Shown in pieces: positions 24,808 through 32,269 of a stretch of DNA of 64,000 nt. This DNA comes from Nonomuraea zeae (GTDB lineage: Bacteria > Actinomycetota > Actinomycetes > Streptosporangiales > Streptosporangiaceae). Position 1 is the first letter of the stretch; each line of letters opens with the position of its first letter. The position numbers and the translations under genes were made by a program. The notes beneath the pieces were generated by a model. The model searched no databases. It had not been told where the DNA came from and saw only the letters and a list, made by a program, of their open reading frames with translations. The stretch is taken from the NCBI RefSeq assembly GCF_005889725.1, contig NZ_VCKX01000002.1, positions 1 to 64,000 on the forward strand, given 5' to 3'.

Positions 24808-25839
24808 TCACCTTTCCGTGGCTCGTTGGGCTTCGACCAATGTCCGTAGGTCGGCCACCGTCAGCCATCGCGCCGTTCGATGGATCATTCGATGGCAGTT
24901 GGAGCATATGAGAGCAAGATCTTGAGATCGTGTTCGGGTCTTTCCGGTAACGCTGAGAGGCGTTCGATGGTGGCATTCGATGTAGTCCAGCCCTCTTGCG
25001 CCATAGGTGCGGTAGAAGTCGAAGCCGCATGCCTCGCATGCGATCGCCACACCATCTCTCTTGGCTTCAGCGATCTTCTTTCGCTTCAGCTTCGGGTCTC
25101 GTTCGCGTCGCAGGTGCATCTTGAGAAGGACGCCACCCTCTTCAATGCCCATATCGTCCGAAAGGTCTGGGTCTGGAAGGGCGGCCCCGCTTTCGTCCCA
25201 GAGTAGCAACGTGGTCTTTATCGTCTCGGCGAGGGCGCGCATCTCGGCTGGTCGTTCGAGGAAGTCTGCCAGTACCTCGCCGTCAAGGCGGTTGCCGTTG
25301 GTCCGCTTGCCCTTGTAGTCCGGATGGCACGTGATGATGTCCGACACCTTGCGCTCGATCCCGGCCGGATTGCGGAAGTCCGCACGACGTCCTTCGAGCG
25401 GATGAATCGCCGGACTCTGCAGCAGTTGAGACAGTTTAATCGCTCGCCGGCTCTCTTGGGCTAACGTCTTCCACTTGTTCGCCTCGGCCGCCGCGCACGC
25501 GAGGACGATTTCATCGCGAGTCCAGTTCGGGTTGCGGAGATAACGAACTGTGAATCCGAGTTCGCGGAGATGCCTGGCGACGGTTTGGTCTCCCCCCGAG
25601 AAGTCGTCCGACCTCCATACACGATCTCCACTCACTCCGTGCGCGTACCCGAAGATGGCCTTGGAGTCGTACAGCTCCCCGTCCAGTTCAAGGTAGTAGG
25701 CCGTGGCGGGGCCGAACCCCGCTGACTCGAGGAACTTTTCACGACCCAACCGCTTGAACTCAGCCACGGCGGCGATTACTGCGGAGGCGGTCACGTCAGC
25801 GAACGTCACGGCGTCGAACGTAGCGCACACGGCTGACAT
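24808..25839 (-). CDS. ScoMcrA-like HNH restriction endonuclease (candidate phosphorothioate-dependent type IV enzyme)
   Basis: 343 residues. The N-terminal ~80 residues (TASAVIAAVAEFKRLGREKF...DSKAIFGYAHG) match the ScoMcrA N-terminal head domain. The middle (about 130-210, KLSQLLQSPAIHPLEG...FRNPAGIERKVSDII) corresponds to the region that in ScoMcrA/SprMcrA is the sulfur-binding domain. The C-terminus is HNH: CEACGFDFY, YIECHHRTPL, LICSNCHRMIHR. No SRA domain is visible, as in SprMcrA. It should cleave DNA bearing phosphorothioate links; this is family inference. ATG 25839 has no ribosome site; GTG 25809 gives the family-like start VTFADVT. Confidence 0.75.
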   Translation of the reverse strand: MSAVCATFDAVTFADVTASAVIAAVAEFKRLGREKFLESAGFGPATAYYLELDGELYDSKAIFGYAHGVSGDRVWRSDDFSGGDQTVARHLRELGFTVRYLRNPNWTRDEIVLACAAAEANKWKTLAQESRRAIKLSQLLQSPAIHPLEGRRADFRNPAGIERKVSDIITCHPDYKGKRTNGNRLDGEVLADFLERPAEMRALAETIKTTLLLWDESGAALPDPDLSDDMGIEEGGVLLKMHLRRERDPKLKRKKIAEAKRDGVAIACEACGFDFYRTYGARGLDYIECHHRTPLSVTGKTRTRSQDLALICSNCHRMIHRTARWLTVADLRTLVEAQRATER

Positions 25840-26251
25840 CTTGCGGAGGCTTCGCCGCCCGGACGACCGAGGCCTGCGTCCCGACTCCTGCTACGTCCAA
25901 CTTGCGGACCTCAGCCCCCGCTCGCCTGTTACGAGGCGGGCGGGGGTTTCATCGTGTCCTGGTGCTGGTCGAAGAGAAGCCGGGTTGTCTACCACGCGTC
26001 AAGTTGTCTTGGGGTGTCGAGGCGAGTTCTCTGACCAGATTTCTGAGCGCCTCTCCGGCCTTCTCCTGGTCCTCGGGATGTAAAGCATCAGCAGCATTGC
26101 TTCAGGTCCACGCACTATCTAACCTGCGGGGATATTGACGGGCATGTCGCTGTACTGGACCGTCAGGGCACCGGGCATGCGGCCTGCCGGTAGGCGAGGG
26201 AAGGCCGCTCCACCGGTCATGAGGTTCACCAACCGCACGGAGAACCCGGCC
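25840..26251. other. Gap between divergent genes with one terminator
   Basis: About 410 bp separate the ScoMcrA-like gene from the beta-family gene. Apart from the terminator at 25915-25949, I see no gene. The promoters of both flanking genes should lie here. Confidence 0.5.
25915..25949 (+). terminator. Rho-independent terminator with T-tail
   Basis: CCCCCGCTCGCCT (25915-25927) pairs with AGGCGGGCGGGGG (25934-25946) with one G-T wobble, a 6-nt loop and TTT. By orientation it ends a plus-strand transcript, although no plus-strand gene lies immediately upstream. Confidence 0.6.
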
Positions 26252-27304
26252 ATGACGGTGTATGTACCGATACTGCAAGGCAGTTACGGCGGCTTCCAGG
26301 CACTGAAAAACGCCACTCAACAAGTCCGAGGCTGTCTTCAGCCAATCATCGAAGTCATGCCAGAAGACGGATACGAAGATCTGGAGATAATCGCTGACCG
26401 TTTTGCTAGAGGGATCCAGAGCGCGGAACTGGGGACTATCAACATCGCGATCGACACGCGCCGCGTCGCCGACCGATTCGGTCGACCCACTGCCCAGAGG
26501 TTGCTGCGCCTGCTCGGCCGCAAACTTGCGGCCGACTGCCCATTCCGCCCCGTGATGCACATCGACGATGACCCCGATGAACTTGATGCCGTGCAGCACA
26601 TCGCCGCCACCCATCACATGGGCGTATGCCTACGCATCAGCCAGCCGTACGCAGGTAATCTGCAGGACGCGGGGGCGATCTTCGGGCAGCTCCAGGTGGT
26701 AGACCAACCTGCGGAACGCACTGACGTAGTGATCGACTGGGGCTTCGTTGAAGCTGCTCCCGACGCTATTTCGGACGCGTTCACTGCGATCTCTTGGCCG
26801 ATGGCAAACCTTGACGCGCACCCCTGGAAATCGATCACTGTTGCCGCAGGATCCTTCCCACCGCCAGCGTTCGTCAGAGACGCCTCGATGACAAAGATCA
26901 CAGTAGTGGCCAGGCTGGAGGTGCCGCTGTGGGCTAAGATCCGGGAGCGATGGCCTGGCGCTTATTACGGCGACTACGTCATCAGCAACCCGGCCTCATC
27001 TCCGCCCAAGACCCGGGCCACTTCCAGTCTTCACTACACGGCCGCCCGCTCCTGGATCCTGTGTCGCAGACTGCGAGCAAAGACTGGGGCAGGCAACGTC
27101 TTCACCGACATGTGCCAGAGCTTGGTCGAGTCCCGCTACTGGCGTTCCTATGGACCAGCGTTCTCGTGGGGCGACCAGTGCTTTGCGATGCTGGCATGCC
27201 ACAACGCCGATGCCGATCAGGCACGCCAATGGCGGGCGTACTCGATCTCTCACCACCTGGCGGTCGTCGCGGCTGAGATGCAGTCACAGCCCCCGCTAGA
27301 GTGA
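26252..27304 (+). CDS. T4 beta-family protein
   Basis: 350 residues. The N-terminus MTVYVPILQGSYGGFQALKN, the PIIEVMPE block and the C-terminal SSLHYTAARSWILCRRLRA...FSWGDQCFAMLA define the beta-protein family named after a phage T4 protein. Its biochemistry is not established. Homologues sit in mobile elements beside abortive-infection-type genes. ATG 26252 with GGAGA upstream is preferred to the longer frame. The 3' end overlaps the convergent gene by 9 bp. Confidence 0.8.
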   Translation: MTVYVPILQGSYGGFQALKNATQQVRGCLQPIIEVMPEDGYEDLEIIADRFARGIQSAELGTINIAIDTRRVADRFGRPTAQRLLRLLGRKLAADCPFRPVMHIDDDPDELDAVQHIAATHHMGVCLRISQPYAGNLQDAGAIFGQLQVVDQPAERTDVVIDWGFVEAAPDAISDAFTAISWPMANLDAHPWKSITVAAGSFPPPAFVRDASMTKITVVARLEVPLWAKIRERWPGAYYGDYVISNPASSPPKTRATSSLHYTAARSWILCRRLRAKTGAGNVFTDMCQSLVESRYWRSYGPAFSWGDQCFAMLACHNADADQARQWRAYSISHHLAVVAAEMQSQPPLE

Positions 27305-27790
27305 CTCGGTTGGCATGCCGTAGTTGGCGTGCATGTCTTCCAACCAGGTCACTGCGAGAGCGGCCACCTGGGTGACGAGCCCGTAGATCTCGTCATGCTG
27401 CTTGTCGGACTCGCGCGGCTCCAACTCGGCTGCAAGCTGGCCCACCTTCGCCATCATCGCTCTGAGACGGAACGTCTCCAGTTGGTACGGAGTCACCGCC
27501 TTGCTCTCGCGGAGGCGCTTACGTTCACTCTGCACGTTCTCCAAGACGGCGCTGAGTCGTAGCCTGCCCGCGTGCGCCTGCACTGCTGCGACCATGAACT
27601 CGGCGACCTCGCGCGGGTACGCAGCGTCGGCGACTTCGATGTAGAGGTCGTATTCTTCGCCGTGGCCGGCCGCAATTGCCCACCCGCCGTGCTCATGCCG
27701 GTCAGGGTTCGACTCGGATGGGATGACCCGCCAGGTGATCGGGTCGATGTTGTCGATCTGCTCGGGTCTGGGTATCGGAGTGTGCATCAT
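27296..27790 (-). CDS. Unknown 164-residue protein
   Basis: Not recognised. Acidic N-terminal half with no membrane segment, then a helical C-terminal half (LENVQSERKRLRESKA...LQAMMAKVGQL-like heptads) that may form a coiled coil. Two adjacent ATG codons (27790, 27787) follow GAAGGGGAC, so the start is well supported. It is convergent with the beta-family gene and overlaps it by 9 bp. Confidence 0.6.
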   Translation of the reverse strand: MMHTPIPRPEQIDNIDPITWRVIPSESNPDRHEHGGWAIAAGHGEEYDLYIEVADAAYPREVAEFMVAAVQAHAGRLRLSAVLENVQSERKRLRESKAVTPYQLETFRLRAMMAKVGQLAAELEPRESDKQHDEIYGLVTQVAALAVTWLEDMHANYGMPTESL

Positions 27791-28329
27791 GTCCCCTTCT
27801 TCTGATCCGATGTGGAACTGTTGCGATCCCCGGGTGCGGTGAGGGTGGCCTCCCATCGTGGCGGGACACCTCCGTTGATCGCCATAGTCGGGACCGCCCG
27901 GGTAAAGGCGGCATGGTGATCCTCTTTCGAGGCATGACAGGTACGTCCCTGCGGACAGAGTGCTCAAGAGTGTTCAAGACGCCAGGTACACCTCCACCTT
28001 GTTTATGACCATGGCGGCGATGAATAGTGCGACGTCGTCTGCGGTCACGGCCGCCGACACCTTGACGATGCGGCGCACCAGCAGCAGCTCGTAGACGAAG
28101 TTGGCCGCAGGCAGCATGGTGGTGACCGGTACGACCTACGACCATCAGCCGACGTCGGTCAGCACCCACCCGAATGCGGCGGGCTGATAACCACGATCAG
28201 GCCCGAGTAGCAGCACAGCGGCGGCGAGCAGGTAGTCCTCTGGCCGTAGGGCGGCCGGGACGGTGTATGCATGTCGGTTTCCTTTCGGAGGTTGGGGCCC
28301 GGCGTCGCTTCCCCGTCGCCGGCTGCGTC
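27791..28329. other. Gap with at most small open frames
   Basis: About 540 bp between two minus-strand genes. One 47-codon frame is listed separately. A second minus-strand frame reading LRPEDYLLAAAVLLLGPDRG (near 28,190-28,250) looks protein-like but has no start codon in frame, so it may be a gene remnant. Confidence 0.4.
27974..28117 (-). CDS. Possible small protein of 47 residues
   Basis: The frame MLPAANFVYELLLVRRIV... to VYLAS is moderately hydrophobic and codon use is GC3-rich. I see no convincing ribosome site (ACCACC before the ATG) and recognise no family. Low confidence. Confidence 0.25.
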   Translation of the reverse strand: MLPAANFVYELLLVRRIVKVSAAVTADDVALFIAAMVINKVEVYLAS

Positions 28330-29019
28330 CTAGTCGTTGAACTGGACGATGCAGAAGAGATGCTTACGCTGGCCTCCCAGCGAGACCGCAGCCTCCCAGT
28401 CCTCCTCGGTGAGCGTCTTCTGGTTGGCCTCGGGGACGATGTTGACGTCTGGGGTGCGCTCCATCCGGACGAGCGTCTCGTCTACGAGCTGCCGCGGGTA
28501 GTCCGTGAGATGTTTGCGCAGATCGGTGAGGCTGCACCAGTCTGGTCGGCCCCACGCGTCAATGCGGGCGATGGTGGGGTAGATCTCGCGGATGCGGGCT
28601 GCCACCGTCTCGTGCGTGGCGGGTTCGGCGTCCTCGATGAGCATGATGACCCAGCGTCCGTCAACCTTCTTGCCGGTGACGCCGTGCTCCCGGATCTTGC
28701 CGTTGGCGAGCCACCGGTACAGGGTGCCGACGGAGATGCCCAGGTTGGCGGCGGCCGACGTGGCGGTCTCGGTGGGAATCTCGCTCATGGCGCTGCTCCT
28801 GGCTGGGCTGTCGTGCTCGGTCTGCTTCAGGGACGTGGCGGCCTGCTTGGCATCGTCAACGCGTTGCCTGGCGACAGCAAGTGCATCCTGGTCGCCGACA
28901 GCTTTAGTGGTCTCTAGAGCCTTGCGAGCCCGGCACAAGCGCTGCCGAGCGGCCTGCGCGGCACGGCTGCTGCTATGGCCGGCGCACCGTCTGCCACCTT
29001 CGGCCTGGGATCGGCACAT
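28330..29019 (-). CDS. Mobile-element protein with MerR/excisionase-type HTH
   Basis: 229 residues. The N-terminus [15 protein letters not shown] is a Cys-containing motif I recognise from actinobacterial phage and plasmid proteins. A basic coiled region follows. Then [22 protein letters not shown] (about 95-115) is a MerR/Xis-type helix-turn-helix. ATG 29019 follows GAAGGG. It is the last gene of the transfer operon, starting 12 bp after the whiB stop. A DNA-binding role is supported; excisionase or regulator is open. Confidence 0.6.
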   Translation of the reverse strand: MCRSQAEGGRRCAGHSSSRAAQAARQRLCRARKALETTKAVGDQDALAVARQRVDDAKQAATSLKQTEHDSPARSSAMSEIPTETATSAAANLGISVGTLYRWLANGKIREHGVTGKKVDGRWVIMLIEDAEPATHETVAARIREIYPTIARIDAWGRPDWCSLTDLRKHLTDYPRQLVDETLVRMERTPDVNIVPEANQKTLTEEDWEAAVSLGGQRKHLFCIVQFND

Positions 29020-29030
29020 GTCACGTCCCT

Positions 29031-29285
29031 TCACCGCAGCCGGGCGACGAGGCGGTTGCGTTCACGTCCGGACAGACCGCCCCACACGCCGAACCGCTCG
29101 TTGTGCTCGAGCGCGTACGCCAGACATGCCGCTCGGACATCGCACCCTCGGCACACCTGCTTGGCGGCGGCGGCGCTGCCGCCCTTCTCGGGGAAGAACG
29201 CCTCCGGGTCGGTTTGCGCACACAGCCCATCGTTCAGCCACGCCAGCGCGCCGGGACCCTCAGCGGTCGGAATGGCTCTGGCCAT
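29031..29285 (-). CDS. WhiB-family iron-sulfur transcription factor
   Basis: 84 residues carrying the [4Fe-4S] cysteine set of WhiB-like proteins: LCAQTDPEAFFPEKG, then CRGCDVRAAC, plus the GVWGG turn and a basic C-terminus (GRERNRLVARL). These bind sigma factor region 4 and tune transcription, often in response to redox. Here, within the transfer operon, it probably regulates conjugation. The start ATG 29285 overlaps the 3' end of the small membrane-protein gene upstream by 26 nt. Confidence 0.93.
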   Translation of the reverse strand: MARAIPTAEGPGALAWLNDGLCAQTDPEAFFPEKGGSAAAAKQVCRGCDVRAACLAYALEHNERFGVWGGLSGRERNRLVARLR

Positions 29286-29475
29286 GCCCGCCCCCGTTCC
29301 GGTTGAGCAGGCGACCCGGCCGGACGCCGGCCAGGCGGACGACGCCGACAATGACGGCGCAGGCGAGTACGGCGAGCAAGACGCCGACGGCCACAAGCAG
29401 CACAGCCAGGGCGGGCGTGATGGTGAGCGCGTTGCCGCCGACGGCCAGGATGAAGATCAGGGCGATGGCTCGCAT
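29260..29475 (-). CDS. Small membrane protein of the transfer operon
   Basis: 71 residues with two hydrophobic segments (IALIFILAVGGNALTI and LAVLLVAVGVLLAVLACAVI) and a short polar tail. ATG 29475 lies 11 bp after the TraB-like stop. Position and size recall the small Spd membrane proteins that accompany TraB in Streptomyces conjugation. No specific family recognised. Confidence 0.6.
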   Translation of the reverse strand: MRAIALIFILAVGGNALTITPALAVLLVAVGVLLAVLACAVIVGVVRLAGVRPGRLLNRNGGGHGQSHSDR

Positions 29476-29485
29476 GAGGGTGTCC

Positions 29486-30940
29486 TCACTGGTTGAGGGT
29501 GTACAGGTTGCGGCCCGCGCGGACGACGTCGCCGTTGTCGGCAAGCTGGCCGAGTTCGTTGCGTACGGAACCGGTGGTCTTGATCTGGCGGCCGCCGTCC
29601 TGGTTGACGATGTCGAGGCACTCCTCGGGGGTCAGCGGCTGGTCTGAGGTGGCCAGGGCGGCGAGGACCCGGTCTTGCAGTCGCGCCTGCCCTGCGCCTT
29701 TGCCGCGGCCCGTGGAGCTGCCTCGCCCCGCCTGCGTCTTTTCGGCGTACTCGTTCTGCAGCGCGGAGCACAGGGCCGCCATGGCTGCCGGGTCGTGCCG
29801 GGCGGCGCATGCCGGGCCGGCCGCATCCCGGGAGGTCTTCTCCAACTCGGGCGGCTTGCCTGGCCCGTATAGGGCCAGAATCTCGGGGTCCAGGCCAGGC
29901 AGCGGCTCGATGGAGCCGATCCGCCAGTGCCGCATCATGCTGGTCGGGTGCGGGCCGGACAGGAGGTAAGCGGTGCCCTGCGTGTCACAGACGTCGTCAT
30001 CGTCGTCGGTGTGCCGGTCGAACTGGGAGCGCAGCGCACGAGGCTTGAACTGCTTGCGGATGAGCGGCAACTCCTGCGCAGCGGACAACAGGCCGTCGCC
30101 GACCAGTTGGGCCATGATCTGAGACGACCACCTGAGCAGAACGACCTCGCCCTCCTTCAGCATGGCGCGCAGCGTGTCCGAACCGCCGAGTTCTTCCAGG
30201 TGGGAGGCTTGGGCCTCCAGCTCGATACCAACGCCGACCGAACGTCCCGTCCGGCCGAGCTCCTTGACCAGGTAGGTGCCTTCGTCGCGATACGGTGCGC
30301 CCAGCTCCAGCAGCCGGTTGGCCTCGCTGATGCGTACGGAGAGCAGCGGGTCTGGGTCTCCGAGGAGGAAGGCGTTGCGCCCCAGCGCCGCGTATCGGCG
30401 CTGTCGCGCCTGGGCGACGGCGACGGCCGCCCGCAGTATGAGGACGACCCCCTCCTGCGTCGTGGCGTAGAAGTCGACGTTGTCCGCAGCCTCTGGGGCG
30501 CTCTGGCCGCTCTTCAGGTCCCCGTACCAGGAGACGATCCGGTTGCGCTTCTCGCAGGCCAGGACGTACTGAACGACGCGGGACTTACCGGCGCCGGTCG
30601 TGCCCAGCACGAAAGCTCGCTGGGCAGACCCGGAGCGCGGATCGAACAGGCGGCGCCTGGCCGGCCTGCCGTTGTGGTAGCGCCCGACCACGATCCGGCC
30701 GTGCCTGTCCATCATCATGTCGGCCACGGTGGGCGGCGGCATCACCGCGAGCGGGTTGGCCGGGTAGACGGTGACGATGGCGCGGCGGCCGTGGATCTCG
30801 ACGACGACCCGGCCTGGATCATCTTCCACTCCGAGCGCTGAGCAGAGCGCATCGTGGTTGACCTTGATGACCTGGCCGGGCGGAGCTTCGAGCATCAGCT
30901 CGACGATCTCGTCGCTGTTGGCCAGCGTGAGTGCACTCAT
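29486..30940 (-). CDS. TraB-like FtsK/SpoIIIE DNA translocase for conjugation
   Basis: 484 residues. Walker A GTTGAGKS is at 113-120, with a hexamer-type motor core extending to about residue 330 (GRTGRSVGVGIELEAQ in the sensor region). The C-terminal ~75 residues (LQDRVLAALATSDQPLTPEECLDIV...SVRNELGQLADNGDVV) form a winged helix like the FtsK/TraB γ domain that reads short repeats in DNA. In Streptomyces, TraB hexamers alone move double-stranded DNA between mycelia. This is the expected transfer motor. There is no N-terminal membrane segment, so neighbours may anchor it. GGAGGA precedes ATG 30940. Confidence 0.85.
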   Translation of the reverse strand: MSALTLANSDEIVELMLEAPPGQVIKVNHDALCSALGVEDDPGRVVVEIHGRRAIVTVYPANPLAVMPPPTVADMMMDRHGRIVVGRYHNGRPARRRLFDPRSGSAQRAFVLGTTGAGKSRVVQYVLACEKRNRIVSWYGDLKSGQSAPEAADNVDFYATTQEGVVLILRAAVAVAQARQRRYAALGRNAFLLGDPDPLLSVRISEANRLLELGAPYRDEGTYLVKELGRTGRSVGVGIELEAQASHLEELGGSDTLRAMLKEGEVVLLRWSSQIMAQLVGDGLLSAAQELPLIRKQFKPRALRSQFDRHTDDDDDVCDTQGTAYLLSGPHPTSMMRHWRIGSIEPLPGLDPEILALYGPGKPPELEKTSRDAAGPACAARHDPAAMAALCSALQNEYAEKTQAGRGSSTGRGKGAGQARLQDRVLAALATSDQPLTPEECLDIVNQDGGRQIKTTGSVRNELGQLADNGDVVRAGRNLYTLNQ

Positions 30941-30943
30941 CGG

Positions 30944-31807
30944 TCAGTCCTCCTCGTCCGGGACGGGGGGCCGGCCGCTGCGCACGCTGGTCAGTACGGT
31001 CCCGGGCATGGCCTTGGGTGCGATCTTGTCGGCCCACACGGTGGCGGGGGTTCGGTCCTCGTCTGGCTGGCCGACGGTGATGAACTGGTAGGCGGAGCCG
31101 CAGCCGGGCACCGGACCGATCGTGATGTCGTTCTCGGGCACATTCATCAGCGCCGATAGGCGCTTCTTCGAGATGTCCGGTACAGGCTGGCCGGGCACGG
31201 TCGAGCAGATGATCGCCCGCATCGCTTGCTCGCCGGTCCGCTCGATGTGATTGAGCGCAGTGCGGGGCCCGGCACCGCCCTCGACGGCCACGTTGTGGGC
31301 CCACCAGCCAGCGACTGGGTGGTCGCACACCACCTGCGGCTTGGGCTCCTCGACGGGCGCCAGAGCGTACGAGGGCGGCGGGGCCAGCATGCGGCGGGCG
31401 ACCTCGGCGGGCCGCGTCACCCACGTCCCAACGGTCCACACGGCAAGGGCCGCGGCCTCACCCCAGTGGATGCCGGGCACGATCCGCTCGGCGACCAGCA
31501 GGGCCGCCAGGCTGGCGCCCGGCATCAGGTACAGCACACTGGCGGTCGCCCGCTGGTGGCCTTCCGGCTTCCAGACTCGTAGCGTGCCCAGCCCGGCCAG
31601 GGTAAGCGCCGCGTCCGCCAGCAAGGAGGCACCCGTGTAGTCGCCAGTGAACAGGCCGACGCCCGCTGCGGCGGCCCCAGCGAGGGTCGCGAGTCGCCCT
31701 GTCATGCTCTGTGCGACGGCGACGCGCAGCCGCGCCCGGTGCAGCGCGAGCCAGCCCTCCGGGAGCGCTACTTCCACGGCCGCCAGAGGCGACGGCGTCT
31801 TCGCCAC
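30944..31807 (-). CDS. Membrane protein of the transfer operon (Spd-like)
   Basis: 287 residues. Four hydrophobic segments occupy about residues 40-135, followed by a soluble C-terminal domain beginning near ALAPVEEPKPQVVCDHPVAGWW. It is located 3 bp upstream of the traB-like start. In actinobacterial conjugative elements, genes in this position make septal membrane partners of TraB. The family is not named with certainty. GTG 31807 follows GGGGAGA. Confidence 0.6.
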   Translation of the reverse strand: MAKTPSPLAAVEVALPEGWLALHRARLRVAVAQSMTGRLATLAGAAAAGVGLFTGDYTGASLLADAALTLAGLGTLRVWKPEGHQRATASVLYLMPGASLAALLVAERIVPGIHWGEAAALAVWTVGTWVTRPAEVARRMLAPPPSYALAPVEEPKPQVVCDHPVAGWWAHNVAVEGGAGPRTALNHIERTGEQAMRAIICSTVPGQPVPDISKKRLSALMNVPENDITIGPVPGCGSAYQFITVGQPDEDRTPATVWADKIAPKAMPGTVLTSVRSGRPPVPDEED

Positions 31808-31826
31808 GGTCGTCTCCCCTCTCAGA

Positions 31827-32255
31827 TCAGCGGTTGGAGTAGAAGCTCGCGTCGGCCATCGGCACGGGCATGGCGCGGGCCGTATCGGCGACCGGGCCGT
31901 AGTCGGCCTGGTGAGCGGCTGAGGCTTCGGTGAACAGCGAGCCGAGTTCTTCGGCTTCGACCGCCATCGCCTCGGCGTAGCCGAGCACCATCCGCATGAC
32001 GGTGGCGGCCTGGTGGTGCTCGCCGACGGTGTCCCGGTCGACGGTCAGCGACGCCATCTGCTCGGCCAGACGGTCCGTGCTGCGCGCGCAGCCCTCCACG
32101 TAGCGGTAGGTGGCGCGCACGCTCTCGCCCACCCAGCGCAGCCGGGCGCCGGCGATGGCCAGCTGGGTGATGACGATGACGTACGTGACGACCGTCACCA
32201 GCACGCCGGCGCTGGCCTCGACGGCCTGCCCGGTTGCTGGTTCCAGCTCTGACAT
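31827..32255 (-). CDS. Small one-pass membrane protein of the transfer operon
   Basis: 142 residues with one transmembrane segment (AGVLVTVVTYVIVITQLAIA, about 16-35) and a helical cytoplasmic part. Not recognised as a family. AGGAGGA before ATG 32255 and 14-bp spacing from the upstream stop support translation as part of the operon. Confidence 0.6.
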   Translation of the reverse strand: MSELEPATGQAVEASAGVLVTVVTYVIVITQLAIAGARLRWVGESVRATYRYVEGCARSTDRLAEQMASLTVDRDTVGEHHQAATVMRMVLGYAEAMAVEAEELGSLFTEASAAHQADYGPVADTARAMPVPMADASFYSNR

Positions 32256-32269
32256 GGGTCCTCCTGCTG

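Noticed and set aside
27700-27720. tRNA T-arm-like GGGTTCGACTC as a possible attR
   Set aside because: It lies inside the coding region of the 27296-27790 gene, has no matching stem, and does not repeat the tRNA-Ala 3' end.
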